Shown piece after piece: positions 15,194 to 23,947 of a stretch of 38,736 bases of DNA. Below the pieces are notes generated by a model. The model saw nothing but the letters and a program-made list of their open reading frames with translations, did not search any database and was not told the origin of the DNA. The position numbers and the translations under genes were made by a program. Numbering within the stretch: the first letter of the stretch is position 1; each line of letters starts with the position of its first letter. Source of the stretch: Oscillospiraceae bacterium (lineage in GTDB: Bacteria > Bacillota > Clostridia > Oscillospirales > CAG-272); assembly GCA_015064885.1 (NCBI GenBank), contig SVRJ01000022.1, positions 1 through 38,736 of the forward strand, given 5' to 3'.

Positions 15194-17035
15194 TTAATTT
15201 ATATTTCCATCAGAGCAAACTATCTTGGCATCCTTAAAGCCCTCATTCCATGCGTCTTTTTGGACGAAGTAGTAGCCCTTCTTTATTGAATTCCACTGTG
15301 ACACGGTACCCTCGTAATTTATCTTTTTAAGATATACGCACCCGTAGAACGCCTGATCGTCAAACGTCTTGCACGCCTTCGGTATCGTTATCTCCTTAAG
15401 GCCCGAGCTCATAGCTCTCTGTTCTATTCTCGTAACACTGCCGGGAAGAACTATCTTCTCAAGCTTGTTACATCCTTCAAAGAAGCTTGCCGGTATTACA
15501 TCAGGCTTTGAAAGAATATTCACCTCCTCCAAGGCGATACATTCCTGAAATAGTGCTTCGGGAAGCGTGGATACCGTCTCGGGTATAGTCACCTTTTTGA
15601 GTGCATAGCATAGTCTGAACACACCGCTGCCAAGAACCTCGACCCCGCTCGGCAGTTCTATCTCCTCAAGAGCTCTGCAGTCGATAAACGCAAATCTTTC
15701 TATGGTCTTGCACTCGCTTCCCTCGGCAAATTTTACGCTCCTGAGTGCGCTGCAGTTTTCAAAGGCAAATTCTCTTACGATAACAACACTCTTCGGTATG
15801 GTTATGCTTTTAAGTGTCGTATTGTTTGAGAAGGCATATGCTCTGATCTCCTTTACCGACTCGGGAATAGTCATTTCACCGACTCCGAACAAAAGGATAT
15901 CTCCGTCCTTCAGTATAACACAGTTCCCTCCTGCATAGTAGGTGCTGTTGCCTTCGGCTATATTTACGTTCTTTATATATTCGCTTTCATAGAACGCCTG
16001 ATCGCCTATTTTAGTTACCGTTGACGGGATATTCACCTCTGCAAGCCTTGTGTTTCTGAAAGCCCAACTGTCTATTTCTTTTAGTCCCTCGGGTAATACT
16101 ACCTCAGTGAGGTGAGTGCAATCAAGGAAAGCCCCTTCGTATATTCTTTCAACCGAAAGCGGCACCTTAAGAGATTTAAGAGCCTTGCATTCCGAAAATA
16201 CGTGTTTCGGGAGTTTTGAAATCTTGCAGTTATCGTCAAATTCAACGCTTACAAGCTTTGTGCATTTGTTGAAGGCATACTCGCCGATAGAAGCAAGCTT
16301 GCTTCCTTTATCGAACTTTACGCTCCTCAGATCCGAACAACCCTTGAAAGCCTCATCTCCTATACTCTTTACCGCCGCGGGGATCACTATATCCTTCAGT
16401 TTCGGAGTATGAATAAACGCTTTCAGCGCAATATCAGTCAAAGTTTCGGGAAGAGTAAGCTCCTCAAGGTTTGGACACGCATTGTAAAACGTATAGTAAT
16501 CCACCTTTGTTCCCTTTGTCATGGTGAACGTATTGAGAGTCGGAATATCGTCGCCCGGAGAAACTATATAGTTTCCGTCGGGATGTCTGCTGTCTGCAAG
16601 CATTTTATTAAGCTCTGTTGACGGCATTGTAAGACTTTTCAGCGAATCACATCCGATAAGCATTCCCATCTGAAGGTCCTCAACACTATCCGGAATATAT
16701 ATTGAAAAAACGTTTTCAGACTCAAACGCGCCTTTGGCTATAGCCTTTACAGGAAGTCCCTCGTGCGCTTGGGGAACAATTATATCTACGTCCAGACAAT
16801 CTCCGAGCCCTACGAGAGTATAATATTTTCCGTCCTCCGACAGTTCAAACCTGAGCCCTACCGAGCCGTTTTGTGTATCGGGATCACCTGCATTAAAGCT
16901 GCCATCCGTCACTGACGTATTATCTTCGCCCGGTGCCGTCGTTTCACTGTTATTATCTCCTTTCTTGCATGAAGGCAAAATGATAAGCACCAATGCAAGA
17001 ATTACTGCGAATATATATTTAAGCTTACTTTTCAT
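15194..17035 (-). CDS. BspA-type leucine-rich repeat lipoprotein
   Basis: 613 residues. A lipoprotein signal peptide with lipobox LPSC (Cys at about residue 23) is followed by a Ser/Thr/Asp-rich linker to about residue 55. Then come roughly fifteen LRR_5 repeats of the BspA kind (pattern IxIPxSVxxIxxxAFxxCxxLxxV), ending with the cap-like YEGTVSQWNSIKKG found at the end of many such proteins. These are solenoid surface proteins used for binding or adhesion; the ligand is unknown. AAAGGAGA precedes the ATG, 25 bases after the preceding gene, so it is the third gene of the sigma 2 operon and probably a main target of that sigma factor. Confidence 0.92.
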   Translation of the reverse strand: MKSKLKYIFAVILALVLIILPSCKKGDNNSETTAPGEDNTSVTDGSFNAGDPDTQNGSVGLRFELSEDGKYYTLVGLGDCLDVDIIVPQAHEGLPVKAIAKGAFESENVFSIYIPDSVEDLQMGMLIGCDSLKSLTMPSTELNKMLADSRHPDGNYIVSPGDDIPTLNTFTMTKGTKVDYYTFYNACPNLEELTLPETLTDIALKAFIHTPKLKDIVIPAAVKSIGDEAFKGCSDLRSVKFDKGSKLASIGEYAFNKCTKLVSVEFDDNCKISKLPKHVFSECKALKSLKVPLSVERIYEGAFLDCTHLTEVVLPEGLKEIDSWAFRNTRLAEVNIPSTVTKIGDQAFYESEYIKNVNIAEGNSTYYAGGNCVILKDGDILLFGVGEMTIPESVKEIRAYAFSNNTTLKSITIPKSVVIVREFAFENCSALRSVKFAEGSECKTIERFAFIDCRALEEIELPSGVEVLGSGVFRLCYALKKVTIPETVSTLPEALFQECIALEEVNILSKPDVIPASFFEGCNKLEKIVLPGSVTRIEQRAMSSGLKEITIPKACKTFDDQAFYGCVYLKKINYEGTVSQWNSIKKGYYFVQKDAWNEGFKDAKIVCSDGNIN

Positions 17036-17060
17036 ACCGATCTCCTTTTTGTATAAAGCT

Positions 17061-17888
17061 TCAGCCTGACACTCTTCCGATAAGCTCGGAAAGTGTATAG
17101 CTTATATTATGTTTTCTCATTATTCCCTTTTCACCTAATACAGAGAGCTCATCTCCCGTATTATCCGCTATTGTGTATCCCTTTATCTCTTTGCTGTTGA
17201 TATATTCGTTAAGGTTTGCAAAAAGCTTTGACAGATACTCTTCCTCGGATTCATACGGAGCATGCCCATCGCTAAAGTCGAATACGTGCTCTGTGTTTGC
17301 AAGCACTTTTTTCTGACCACTTTCATCAAAATTAAACATTTCGCACTTATATAAAAGAGATCTGCCGTCCGCGCACAGAGAGTAGCTCCAGCATATGAGT
17401 CGATCCTCACCGTAAAAAGAGTTTGAAAAATAATAAGCGTATCTCTCGTTTTTGGACACAGGCATTCTTCCCGTCCAAATCCTTATACCAGTCTTTCCGT
17501 CAATAACGCTTATCGTCGCCTCTGTCGGCTCGTACGCTGCAAGCTCCACCTCTATCCTGTCGACCACTCCGTCAGAATTGAGGTCTATCTTTTCATCTTC
17601 GGTAGCAGCGGTTATGATATCTGCCTCGGGTCGCTCATCCGTAGCGGTATCCGTCGTCACGTTTCCATTCCCGCCTATTCCCAGCATCCTCATAATGCGT
17701 ACGGAGGAAAATCCAAGCCCGATAGCAAGTGCAATACAAGCGGCTGCGGCTATGATCTTCATTTTCGGCATTCTTCTCTTTCGGGCTCTGAGCCTTGAAT
17801 CGGGCAGCACTTCATCAATACTTATAAAGCGTGCTATAAGATCCTCGTCAAGATAACTTATCCCGTCCATAAGGAATTCTCTCGTCAT
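17061..17888 (-). CDS. Single-pass membrane protein paired with ECF sigma 2 (anti-sigma-like)
   Basis: 275 residues. The cytoplasmic N-terminus MTREFLMDGISYLDEDLIAR resembles that of the sigma 1 partner. A very basic segment (RLRARKRRMPK) precedes a hydrophobic helix at about 46-62. The outer domain opens with LNSDGVVDRIEVELAAYEP, a calcium-loop-like DxNxDGxxD pattern of the kind seen in VCBS/dockerin-like repeats, followed by sequence I do not recognise. The start overlaps the sigma 2 stop by 4 bases. An anti-sigma role with an outside sensing domain is inferred from this context. Confidence 0.75.
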   Translation of the reverse strand: MTREFLMDGISYLDEDLIARFISIDEVLPDSRLRARKRRMPKMKIIAAAACIALAIGLGFSSVRIMRMLGIGGNGNVTTDTATDERPEADIITAATEDEKIDLNSDGVVDRIEVELAAYEPTEATISVIDGKTGIRIWTGRMPVSKNERYAYYFSNSFYGEDRLICWSYSLCADGRSLLYKCEMFNFDESGQKKVLANTEHVFDFSDGHAPYESEEEYLSKLFANLNEYINSKEIKGYTIADNTGDELSVLGEKGIMRKHNISYTLSELIGRVSG

Positions 17889-18481
17889 ACCGTATACCCC
17901 TCACTTTCAAGCTTCTGTCTGAGCCCTGTTTTTATTGCCGCTATCTCCTTGTTTACAGTAGATCTGCTGACACTGAGCGCATCTGCTATCTCTCCCACCG
18001 AGCGTAAAAAGTAGTATCTTCCCACAAAGATATATATCTGTCTCTCGGACAATGAACGCACGAAAGAGCTTATGCACTCCCCGAGCTCTCGGGCATTATA
18101 TTCTCTCTCCATATCTTCATTTTCATCGATTATATCATCAAGATCGGAAAGAGAATCTATAAATTCGGCAGGTATACGCTTTTTACTGTTCTTTGTCCGA
18201 TAACAGCTTACGGCTACCCTTCTCATAATAGAGGTCAGAAATGCCTGCAATATTCTCGGCCGTGTAGGCGGCATAGAATTCCACGCGCCGAGATAGGTAT
18301 CGTTCAGACATTCCTCACTGTCCTGCGCGTTGTGAACAAAGTATTCCGCTACACCGAGAAGATACTTCCTGTACTTCAGATCGGTCTGCTTTATAGCATT
18401 CTCGTCCCTTGAAAAATACAGATCGACGATCTTCTCATCACTCATCGTCTCTTCTGTGCTCACTTTTTTCAAAAAAGCCAT
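17885..18481 (-). CDS. ECF-type RNA polymerase sigma factor 2
   Basis: 198 residues with ECF region 2 (DSEECLNDTYLGAWNSM) and region 4 (RSVGEIADALSVSRSTVNKE). It is a close paralog of sigma 1, sharing the same block order, the RPRxLQAFL segment and the LESEGYTV-type C-terminus. ATG at 18481 follows GAAGGGGGAT. It is the first gene of the three-gene operon sigma 2 - membrane protein - BspA lipoprotein. A promoter-like motif shared with sigma 1 lies at 18517-18547, suggesting autoregulation or shared control. Confidence 0.9.
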   Translation of the reverse strand: MAFLKKVSTEETMSDEKIVDLYFSRDENAIKQTDLKYRKYLLGVAEYFVHNAQDSEECLNDTYLGAWNSMPPTRPRILQAFLTSIMRRVAVSCYRTKNSKKRIPAEFIDSLSDLDDIIDENEDMEREYNARELGECISSFVRSLSERQIYIFVGRYYFLRSVGEIADALSVSRSTVNKEIAAIKTGLRQKLESEGYTV

Positions 18482-18516
18482 ACCGATCCCCCTTCATAAA
18501 AAAGTCCCTTCATAAG

Positions 18517-18547
18517 TATAAGTCGCAAAAACAGTAGCGAAGTGTAA
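18517..18547 (-). promoter_or_regulatory. Putative autoregulated ECF promoter of sigma 2
   Basis: Minus strand TTAC (18547-18544), 20 bases, then ACTTATA (18523-18517), about 36 bases before the ATG. The spacing equals that at sigma 1, and both are followed by a GA-rich stretch ending in GACTTTT. Confidence 0.45.
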
Positions 18548-18605
18548 TTTCTTACGCATTAATTATAACATATATTTTTGTTTTAAATGTGAACAAAAGA
18601 AAAAA

Positions 18606-18629
18606 GGGGCCGTCACATTTGACAGCCCC
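18606..18629 (-). terminator. Intrinsic terminator of the sigma 3 operon
   Basis: On the minus strand GGGGCTGTCA and TGACGGCCCC pair over 10 bases (one U-G) with a 4-base loop and then TTTTTTC. Confidence 0.85.
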
Positions 18630-18638
18630 AAAACAGGA

Positions 18639-18662
18639 ACTCATTTTATATATAAAATGAGT
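18639..18662 (+). repeat. 24-base palindrome next to the terminator
   Basis: ACTCATTTTATA followed at once by its reverse complement, then TTTTTT on the plus strand. It resembles a weak plus-strand terminator, but no plus-strand gene leads into it. It lies between the terminator and the stop of the sigma 3 partner. Confidence 0.5.
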
Positions 18663-18689
18663 TTTTTAGCATTGCGCTACTAAGTTGGA

Positions 18690-19970
18690 TCAATCAATTA
18701 TAATCTCCCATACCTCTATTGCGTCGACCATAGTAACCGATCCATATTTTTCATTAGGAAATGCCGCGCAGAAAAACCAACCGGACAATGCCTCGTCCAT
18801 GCCCTCCTTAAGGCAGGCAATATGGAATACTATCTCTCCGTTTTCCATAGTCAATCGGCTTGTATACTCTCCATTCATAGTTCTTGTCGATACATACGCG
18901 AAATAGAAGGTATAATTTTTAAAATATTCTTCGTCCATCCCGTCGCAGATCTGTGAATACTTGCTTGGTGACAGGATATTTCTTAATTCTTCCGCATCCT
19001 CTACCGAAGCTACCTTCATAACGGGAACATGCTTTTGTGAGTTTATTGCCAACCTTACCCCATTGACCATTTTATACCTTGCGAATTCATTGAACAGCTG
19101 AGTTCCGTCAAGATATATTTCAAACCCGTAAACGTCGCGAAGCTCTGTGGGGTCTATAGTCAAAAGAGGAGGGATCGGCTCGGGTGGGATCGGTTCGCAG
19201 TTTTCCGTTCCTCCGTTGCTCTCCGAAGTATCCTTGAGAGAAAACTCAAAATACACCGTATGCGTCTTATTGTATCTGGCGGGTTCGGTATCAAAGGAAA
19301 CGCCGAATCTGTAATTACCCGGTTCTGTCTCTCCGTAATACTTCATACTGCATCTGTAAGCAAGAGTCTCTCCCTTTGAAATTACCCTCTCGCTCCATAT
19401 AGCCGGTGCAGTGACCACATCCGAGGACGCCGCGGGAGAAAGGCTCTTCCACTCACCGTTATCCGAAACGTCCGTATGCTTTTGCAGCTGCGAAGATCCT
19501 TCAACGTATATCTGATCGGTACTGTCATTATGAAGTAAAAGATCAAAGCTAAAAAATCCGTCCGCTTCTTCTATTTTTTCAAGCGAAAAATATACTCCTT
19601 TAATATCGCTCGAGGTGTTAATGCTTCCGACACCCGAGGAAAAAGCATTGTCAAGAGGGATCTGTATAACGTCATGTGAGTTTGAAAGCACGGTACCGTC
19701 GCCCGTATTCTTATCCCACGACCATCCTCCGCGGCCTTTAATGAGCACAAAAGCCCCCGCAAGCATCAGACAAAGGCAAAGGCTCGCGGCAATAACGCGA
19801 ACGCAAAGAGCCGGTCTTGTTCTGACCCTCCTTTTCACGCTTTTTTTCTTATTCTTCAGTTCAAGCAGTGCCTCAGCACTATCTGTAAGGTAAGCCTCTT
19901 TAAGCAGGTCTGTGTCTGTTTTTTCAATTCCGAGAATCAATTTTTCTGTTCTTATCTCTCTGTCACTCAT
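18690..19970 (-). CDS. Single-pass membrane protein paired with ECF sigma 3 (anti-sigma-like)
   Basis: 426 residues. The cytoplasmic N-terminus (about 1-57) includes LILGIEKTDTDLLKEAYL and a basic KNKKKSVKRRVRTR stretch; one hydrophobic helix lies at about 58-78. The outside part has a beta-rich domain (about 100-245) and, after a Pro-rich linker (EPIPPEPIPP), a second domain (about 265-426). I recognise neither. The start overlaps the sigma 3 stop by 4 bases, as in the other two modules, so I infer an anti-sigma or signal-receiving role. It has the largest outer region of the three partners. Confidence 0.72.
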   Translation of the reverse strand: MSDREIRTEKLILGIEKTDTDLLKEAYLTDSAEALLELKNKKKSVKRRVRTRPALCVRVIAASLCLCLMLAGAFVLIKGRGGWSWDKNTGDGTVLSNSHDVIQIPLDNAFSSGVGSINTSSDIKGVYFSLEKIEEADGFFSFDLLLHNDSTDQIYVEGSSQLQKHTDVSDNGEWKSLSPAASSDVVTAPAIWSERVISKGETLAYRCSMKYYGETEPGNYRFGVSFDTEPARYNKTHTVYFEFSLKDTSESNGGTENCEPIPPEPIPPLLTIDPTELRDVYGFEIYLDGTQLFNEFARYKMVNGVRLAINSQKHVPVMKVASVEDAEELRNILSPSKYSQICDGMDEEYFKNYTFYFAYVSTRTMNGEYTSRLTMENGEIVFHIACLKEGMDEALSGWFFCAAFPNEKYGSVTMVDAIEVWEIIID

Positions 19971-20533
19971 ACGTATACACCCTCCTTTTCAAGTATCTTT
20001 TTAAGCTTTTTTCTCGCTCTTAAAAGTCTTACGGCTACGTTATTTTCCTTCATGTTGAATCTGTCCGCAAGGCTTGCGATGCTTTCAAAATAAAAATACC
20101 TTCTTATAAACAGCACGCGCGTCTCTGTGTCAAGCGTCTTCATAAATATTTCAAGCGCCCTCTTTATAGCCTCGTTATCCTCATATGCTTCCACGCTCAC
20201 GTCGGGAGAAAGATCCGGCAGTGACTCCTCAAGCTCGGAAAGCATGACCGTATATCCGTTTCCCCTTTTATCTCGCGTATTGTATCTGTACCTATCTATG
20301 CCTATGCGTCTCGCTACAGAGCATATATAGGAGGTAAGGTCACGCGGATCATTAGGTGGAATAGAGTTCCACAGAGCCATAAGAACGTCGTTTGCACATT
20401 CTTCTACGTCTCTCTCGTCGTTCAGAGCTTCTCTGAGGATAGACGTGTAAAGGCGCGAATATTTTGATGCTATCTCTGTAAGCACATATTCTCTGCGTTC
20501 AAACAAATAAGTTATGATCTCTCTGTCTGTCAT
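19967..20533 (-). CDS. ECF-type RNA polymerase sigma factor 3
   Basis: 188 residues from the ATG at 20533, supported by GAAAGGAG 5-12 bases upstream. Region 2 reads RDVEECANDVLMALWNSIPP and region 4 has the helix-turn-helix SIASLADRFNMKENNVAVRL. It is more divergent from sigma 1 and sigma 2 than those are from each other, and belongs to the group with VEECxND. The overlapping membrane-protein gene downstream is its probable regulator. No good sigma-A promoter was seen upstream. A GACTTA-like element lies about 40 bases before the start, but the -35 seen at the other two modules is missing. Confidence 0.9.
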   Translation of the reverse strand: MTDREIITYLFERREYVLTEIASKYSRLYTSILREALNDERDVEECANDVLMALWNSIPPNDPRDLTSYICSVARRIGIDRYRYNTRDKRGNGYTVMLSELEESLPDLSPDVSVEAYEDNEAIKRALEIFMKTLDTETRVLFIRRYFYFESIASLADRFNMKENNVAVRLLRARKKLKKILEKEGVYV

Positions 20534-20621
20534 ACCTTCTCCTTTCTCGCTATATTGTAAGGCCTTCATCTATTAAGTCGGCATTTTTATTTCGATATTA
20601 CATTAAAAGAAAAAGTTTTTC

Positions 20622-20661
20622 AAAAAAAGCGGCAGAATAGTTTAAAAACCGCCGCTTTTTT
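20622..20661 (-). terminator. Intrinsic terminator of the cysK-metF-metH operon
   Basis: AAAAAAGCGGC (ending at 20633) pairs with GCCGCTTTTTT (20651-20661) across a 17-base loop; on the minus strand it ends in TTTTTTTG. Confidence 0.75.
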
Positions 20662-20692
20662 ATATTGTTTTCGGGTGCTTATGAACGTATGG

Positions 20693-23053
20693 TTATTTTC
20701 CGTAATATTCTTCGGCAAAGCGAACGACTCCCATAGCATCGGGGGAATATCCGTCCGCACCGATCATATCCGCATATTCACGGGTAAGGACAGCACCGCC
20801 TACCATTACCTTTATGTTTTTATCATAGGAATGGAGAAGCCTTACCGTATCCTCCATTGCCGGCACGGTCGTCGTCATCAGTGCACTCAAAGCGACCAAA
20901 CGGCAGGAATACTTCTTCACCGCCTCAAGAACGTCTTGGGGAGGAACATCCCGGCCGAGATCGTAAACTGTAAATCCGTAGCTTTCAAGAAGAGTGCGTA
21001 CGATGTTTTTACCTATATCGTGTATATCTCCCTTTACGGTTGCAAGAACTATTCCGCGCTCTGCGCTTGAAGAGCCCTTCGGCATAGCCTCCTTGATCAC
21101 CGAAAATGCGGATGATGAAGCATCGGCACTCATAAGAAGCTGAGGCAAAAACGCCTTTCCCTTCTCAAACATGTCTCCTATTTTATTCAGTGCGGGGATG
21201 ATCTCGGTATTTATAATATCAAGTCCGTCTTTGGAAAGCACAAGCTCTCTTGCGATACTCTCGGCATTTCCGGAAAGTCCGTTTACTATACAGTCATAGA
21301 GAGTCATATTCTGATGCGATGGCTTCTGCAAGGTGTCTGTCTTCCCGGATGCATATGAAATATACTCAGAGCATGCACTGTCCTTTCCCGATAGTGCGTT
21401 GTATGCATAATAGGAATTCATCATCCCTTCGGAAAAAGGATTCATTATCGCACAGGAAAGTCCGCAAAGAAGTGCCTGAGAGAAAAATGCCGAATTTATG
21501 ATCTCTCTGCTCGGAAGACCGAAAGAAATGTTTGAAACTCCAAGGCTCGTATTTATCCCCTTGTCCTTCAGCATGCGTATTGCGTCGAGGGTAATTTTTG
21601 CACTCGCAGGATCCGAGGATATGGTAAGAGCAAGAGGATCTACGATAATATCCTTTTTCTTTATTCCGTATTCGCCCGCACGGGATATTATCCTCTCTGC
21701 AATAGCAACGCGCCCCTTTGCGCTGTCGGGGATACCGTTCTCATCGAGGGTAAGAGCGATAAGAACTCCTCCGTATTTTTTAACGAGAGGAAATACGCTC
21801 TCCATACTCTCTTTTTTACCGTTAACAGAATTTACAAGCGGCTTTCCGTTGTATATTCTCATAGCGGCCTCGAGGGCGATCGGATCTGCGGTATCTATCT
21901 GCAAGGGAATGTCGGTAACCCCCTGAAGCTCGCAGACACATCTTTTAAGTATCTCTTTTTCGTCTATGTCGGGTAGCCCGGCGTTGACGTCAAGCGCGTG
22001 TACTCCCGCCTCGACCTGCCTTATCGCCTCACCGAGAACGTAATTTATATTTTTCTCTCTGAGAGCCGCCTTAAGCTTTGACTTTCCGGTGGGATTTATT
22101 CTCTCACCTATAAGCACCGGCTTATCACCCACAACTACAGAATGAGTATAGGATGAAAATACCGTAATATTCTTTTCTTCAAATTCCGGCAAAGGAATAA
22201 AAGAGGTCTTCTCAATGCTTTTTCTTATGTATTCGGGCTCACTTCCGCAGCATCCGCCGATAATACTTGCGCCTGCTTCGGCAAGCTTTACCACCGCGTC
22301 CGAGAATCTTTCGGCATCATTATCAAATACTGTAACACCGTTTATTATCTGCGGAAGGCCCGCGTTCGGCTTTACTATTATAGGAAGATCGGTAGCATTT
22401 GCAAGCGTATTTACGATGGGAAGCATCAGCTCAGGACCGAGTGAGCAGTTAAGACCTATTGCGTCCGCACCCATTCCTTCAAGAACAGCCGCCATAGTAA
22501 CGGCATCCGCACCTGTCATAAGCGTCTGCTTTTCACTGTATACGTTTGTTACGAATACGGGAAGCGAGCAGCTTTCTTTTGCCGCAAGGAGAGCTGCCTT
22601 CGTCTCATAGGAGTCGTTCATCGTTTCTATAAGAATAAGGTCTACCCTGTCCTTTGAGTATTCTATGACCTTTGAAAATGCCGCTACCGCTTCTTCAAAC
22701 TCAAGATCTCCGTACGGTGCGAGAAGTCTGCCCGTAGGTCCTATATCGAGAGCGAGATATCTTCCCTTATACTCGGAGAGCGCCGCCTTTGCACATGATA
22801 GAGCGGCGTCGAGGAGCTCTGTGTAATTTTCATGCTTAAGAGGATTTACCCCAAAAGTATTTGAAGCAATTATATCGCTTCCTGCAGATAGATACTCCTT
22901 GTGAAGTCGAATGATCTCCTCCGGGTGCGTGATATTCCAAAGCTCGGGAGGTTCTCCGCTTTTAAGACCCCGCTTTTGAAGCATGGTTCCGCAACCGCCG
23001 TCAAGATATACTCGCCTCTCCCTTATAAGCTCTTTTATACTTTTCTTATCCAT
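20693..23053 (-). CDS. metH: Cobalamin-dependent methionine synthase, short form
   Basis: 786 residues from the ATG at 23053; a TTG four codons earlier is less likely because GGTGA sits just before the ATG. Domain order: homocysteine S-methyltransferase (about 1-285) with zinc cysteines in GLNCSLG and GGCCGSEPEYI; a pterin-binding domain (about 300-560) with GERINPTGKSK and DVNAGLPDID; a helical cap and B12-binding domain (about 575-786) with the cobalamin motif GDIHDIGKN. It transfers methyl from methyl-tetrahydrofolate to homocysteine. The C-terminal AdoMet reactivation domain of E. coli MetH is absent, as in many Clostridia, where a separate reactivator is used. It follows metF by 15 bases. 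Confidence 0.95.
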   Translation of the reverse strand: MDKKSIKELIRERRVYLDGGCGTMLQKRGLKSGEPPELWNITHPEEIIRLHKEYLSAGSDIIASNTFGVNPLKHENYTELLDAALSCAKAALSEYKGRYLALDIGPTGRLLAPYGDLEFEEAVAAFSKVIEYSKDRVDLILIETMNDSYETKAALLAAKESCSLPVFVTNVYSEKQTLMTGADAVTMAAVLEGMGADAIGLNCSLGPELMLPIVNTLANATDLPIIVKPNAGLPQIINGVTVFDNDAERFSDAVVKLAEAGASIIGGCCGSEPEYIRKSIEKTSFIPLPEFEEKNITVFSSYTHSVVVGDKPVLIGERINPTGKSKLKAALREKNINYVLGEAIRQVEAGVHALDVNAGLPDIDEKEILKRCVCELQGVTDIPLQIDTADPIALEAAMRIYNGKPLVNSVNGKKESMESVFPLVKKYGGVLIALTLDENGIPDSAKGRVAIAERIISRAGEYGIKKKDIIVDPLALTISSDPASAKITLDAIRMLKDKGINTSLGVSNISFGLPSREIINSAFFSQALLCGLSCAIMNPFSEGMMNSYYAYNALSGKDSACSEYISYASGKTDTLQKPSHQNMTLYDCIVNGLSGNAESIARELVLSKDGLDIINTEIIPALNKIGDMFEKGKAFLPQLLMSADASSSAFSVIKEAMPKGSSSAERGIVLATVKGDIHDIGKNIVRTLLESYGFTVYDLGRDVPPQDVLEAVKKYSCRLVALSALMTTTVPAMEDTVRLLHSYDKNIKVMVGGAVLTREYADMIGADGYSPDAMGVVRFAEEYYGK

Positions 23054-23068
23054 ACCGTTCACCAAATG

Positions 23069-23929
23069 TCACGCAATTATATCCGACAGCATACTACGGA
23101 TCTTAAATGCAACGTCAGCGTTATTCATGGAATATACGTGAACAGCATTTATTCCGTTTGCGTAAAGATCTATTATCTGCTCTGCCGCATATGCAATACC
23201 CGCTTGCTTCATCGCGGCGGGATTATCTCCGTATCTCTCTACTATACGCAAAAACTTCTGAGGCAGAGTATTTCCCGAGATAGAGCATATCCTCTTCACC
23301 TGGCTTGCGTTTGTAACCGGCATTATTCCTGCTACTACCGGTACGTCCACGCCTGTCCTGAGAAGCCTGTAGAGGAAGTTATACAAAATATTATTATCAA
23401 AAAACATCTGAGTGGTGAGGAACTGACATCCGCTGTCCACCTTGGTCTTAAGATACTCGATGTCCTTTCCGACGCTCACGCTCTCCGGGTGGCCTTCCGG
23501 ATAGCAGGCTCCTCCTATACAAAAATCTCCGTGCCTCTTCAGCTCGTCTATAAGCTCGTAAGCATATCTGTATTCAAGATTTTCCTTATCCATTCCATCG
23601 GGAATATCTCCTCTGAGAGCAAGAATATTCTCGATACCAAGAGATTTAAGCTTTTCTATCTGTGCTGAAAGCTTCTCACGTGTCGAGGAAACACAGCTGA
23701 GGTGTGCAAGCGGCGTTACACCGTAGGACAAAAGCTCAGCAGCTATTTTTGCAGTGTAATCCGAGGTTCCTCCGCCCGCACCGTAGGTAACGCTCATATA
23801 TCCGGGGTTAAGCTTTGCTATTTCGCTTACCGCATGGCTTACGCTTGCGTATTTATCACTTGTCTTTGGCGGAAAGACCTCAAATGAAAGACACGGTCTT
23901 TCGCCCTTTATAATATCTATTATTTTCAT
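23069..23929 (-). CDS. metF: Methylenetetrahydrofolate reductase
   Basis: 286 residues from the ATG at 23929; a GTG three codons earlier is less likely because GGTGAT forms the ribosome binding site. Family landmarks: SFEVFPPK near the start, VTYGAGGG around residue 48, ALRGDIPDG around 105, and the C-terminal FFDNN and GIMPVTNASQ segments. It is a FAD-containing enzyme reducing methylene-THF to methyl-THF, the methyl donor for the adjacent metH product. No separate MetV-like partner is visible. It lies in the cysK-metF-metH operon with gaps of 18 and 15 bases. Confidence 0.95.
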   Translation of the reverse strand: MKIIDIIKGERPCLSFEVFPPKTSDKYASVSHAVSEIAKLNPGYMSVTYGAGGGTSDYTAKIAAELLSYGVTPLAHLSCVSSTREKLSAQIEKLKSLGIENILALRGDIPDGMDKENLEYRYAYELIDELKRHGDFCIGGACYPEGHPESVSVGKDIEYLKTKVDSGCQFLTTQMFFDNNILYNFLYRLLRTGVDVPVVAGIMPVTNASQVKRICSISGNTLPQKFLRIVERYGDNPAAMKQAGIAYAAEQIIDLYANGINAVHVYSMNNADVAFKIRSMLSDIIA

Positions 23930-23947
23930 ATCGATCACCCTATAAGA

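Noticed and set aside
15194-17035. Leucine-rich repeats as a CRISPR or DNA tandem repeat array
   Set aside because: The repetition is at protein level (LRR_5 solenoid) with divergent DNA, not a regular DNA repeat with spacers.
20693-23053. Truncation of metH (no AdoMet reactivation domain)
   Set aside because: The gene ends cleanly at a terminator and the three-domain short form is normal in many Clostridia, so it is not treated as a broken gene.
23054-23065. TTG start for metH four codons upstream
   Set aside because: The GGTGA ribosome binding site would then lie inside the gene; the ATG at 23053 fits better.
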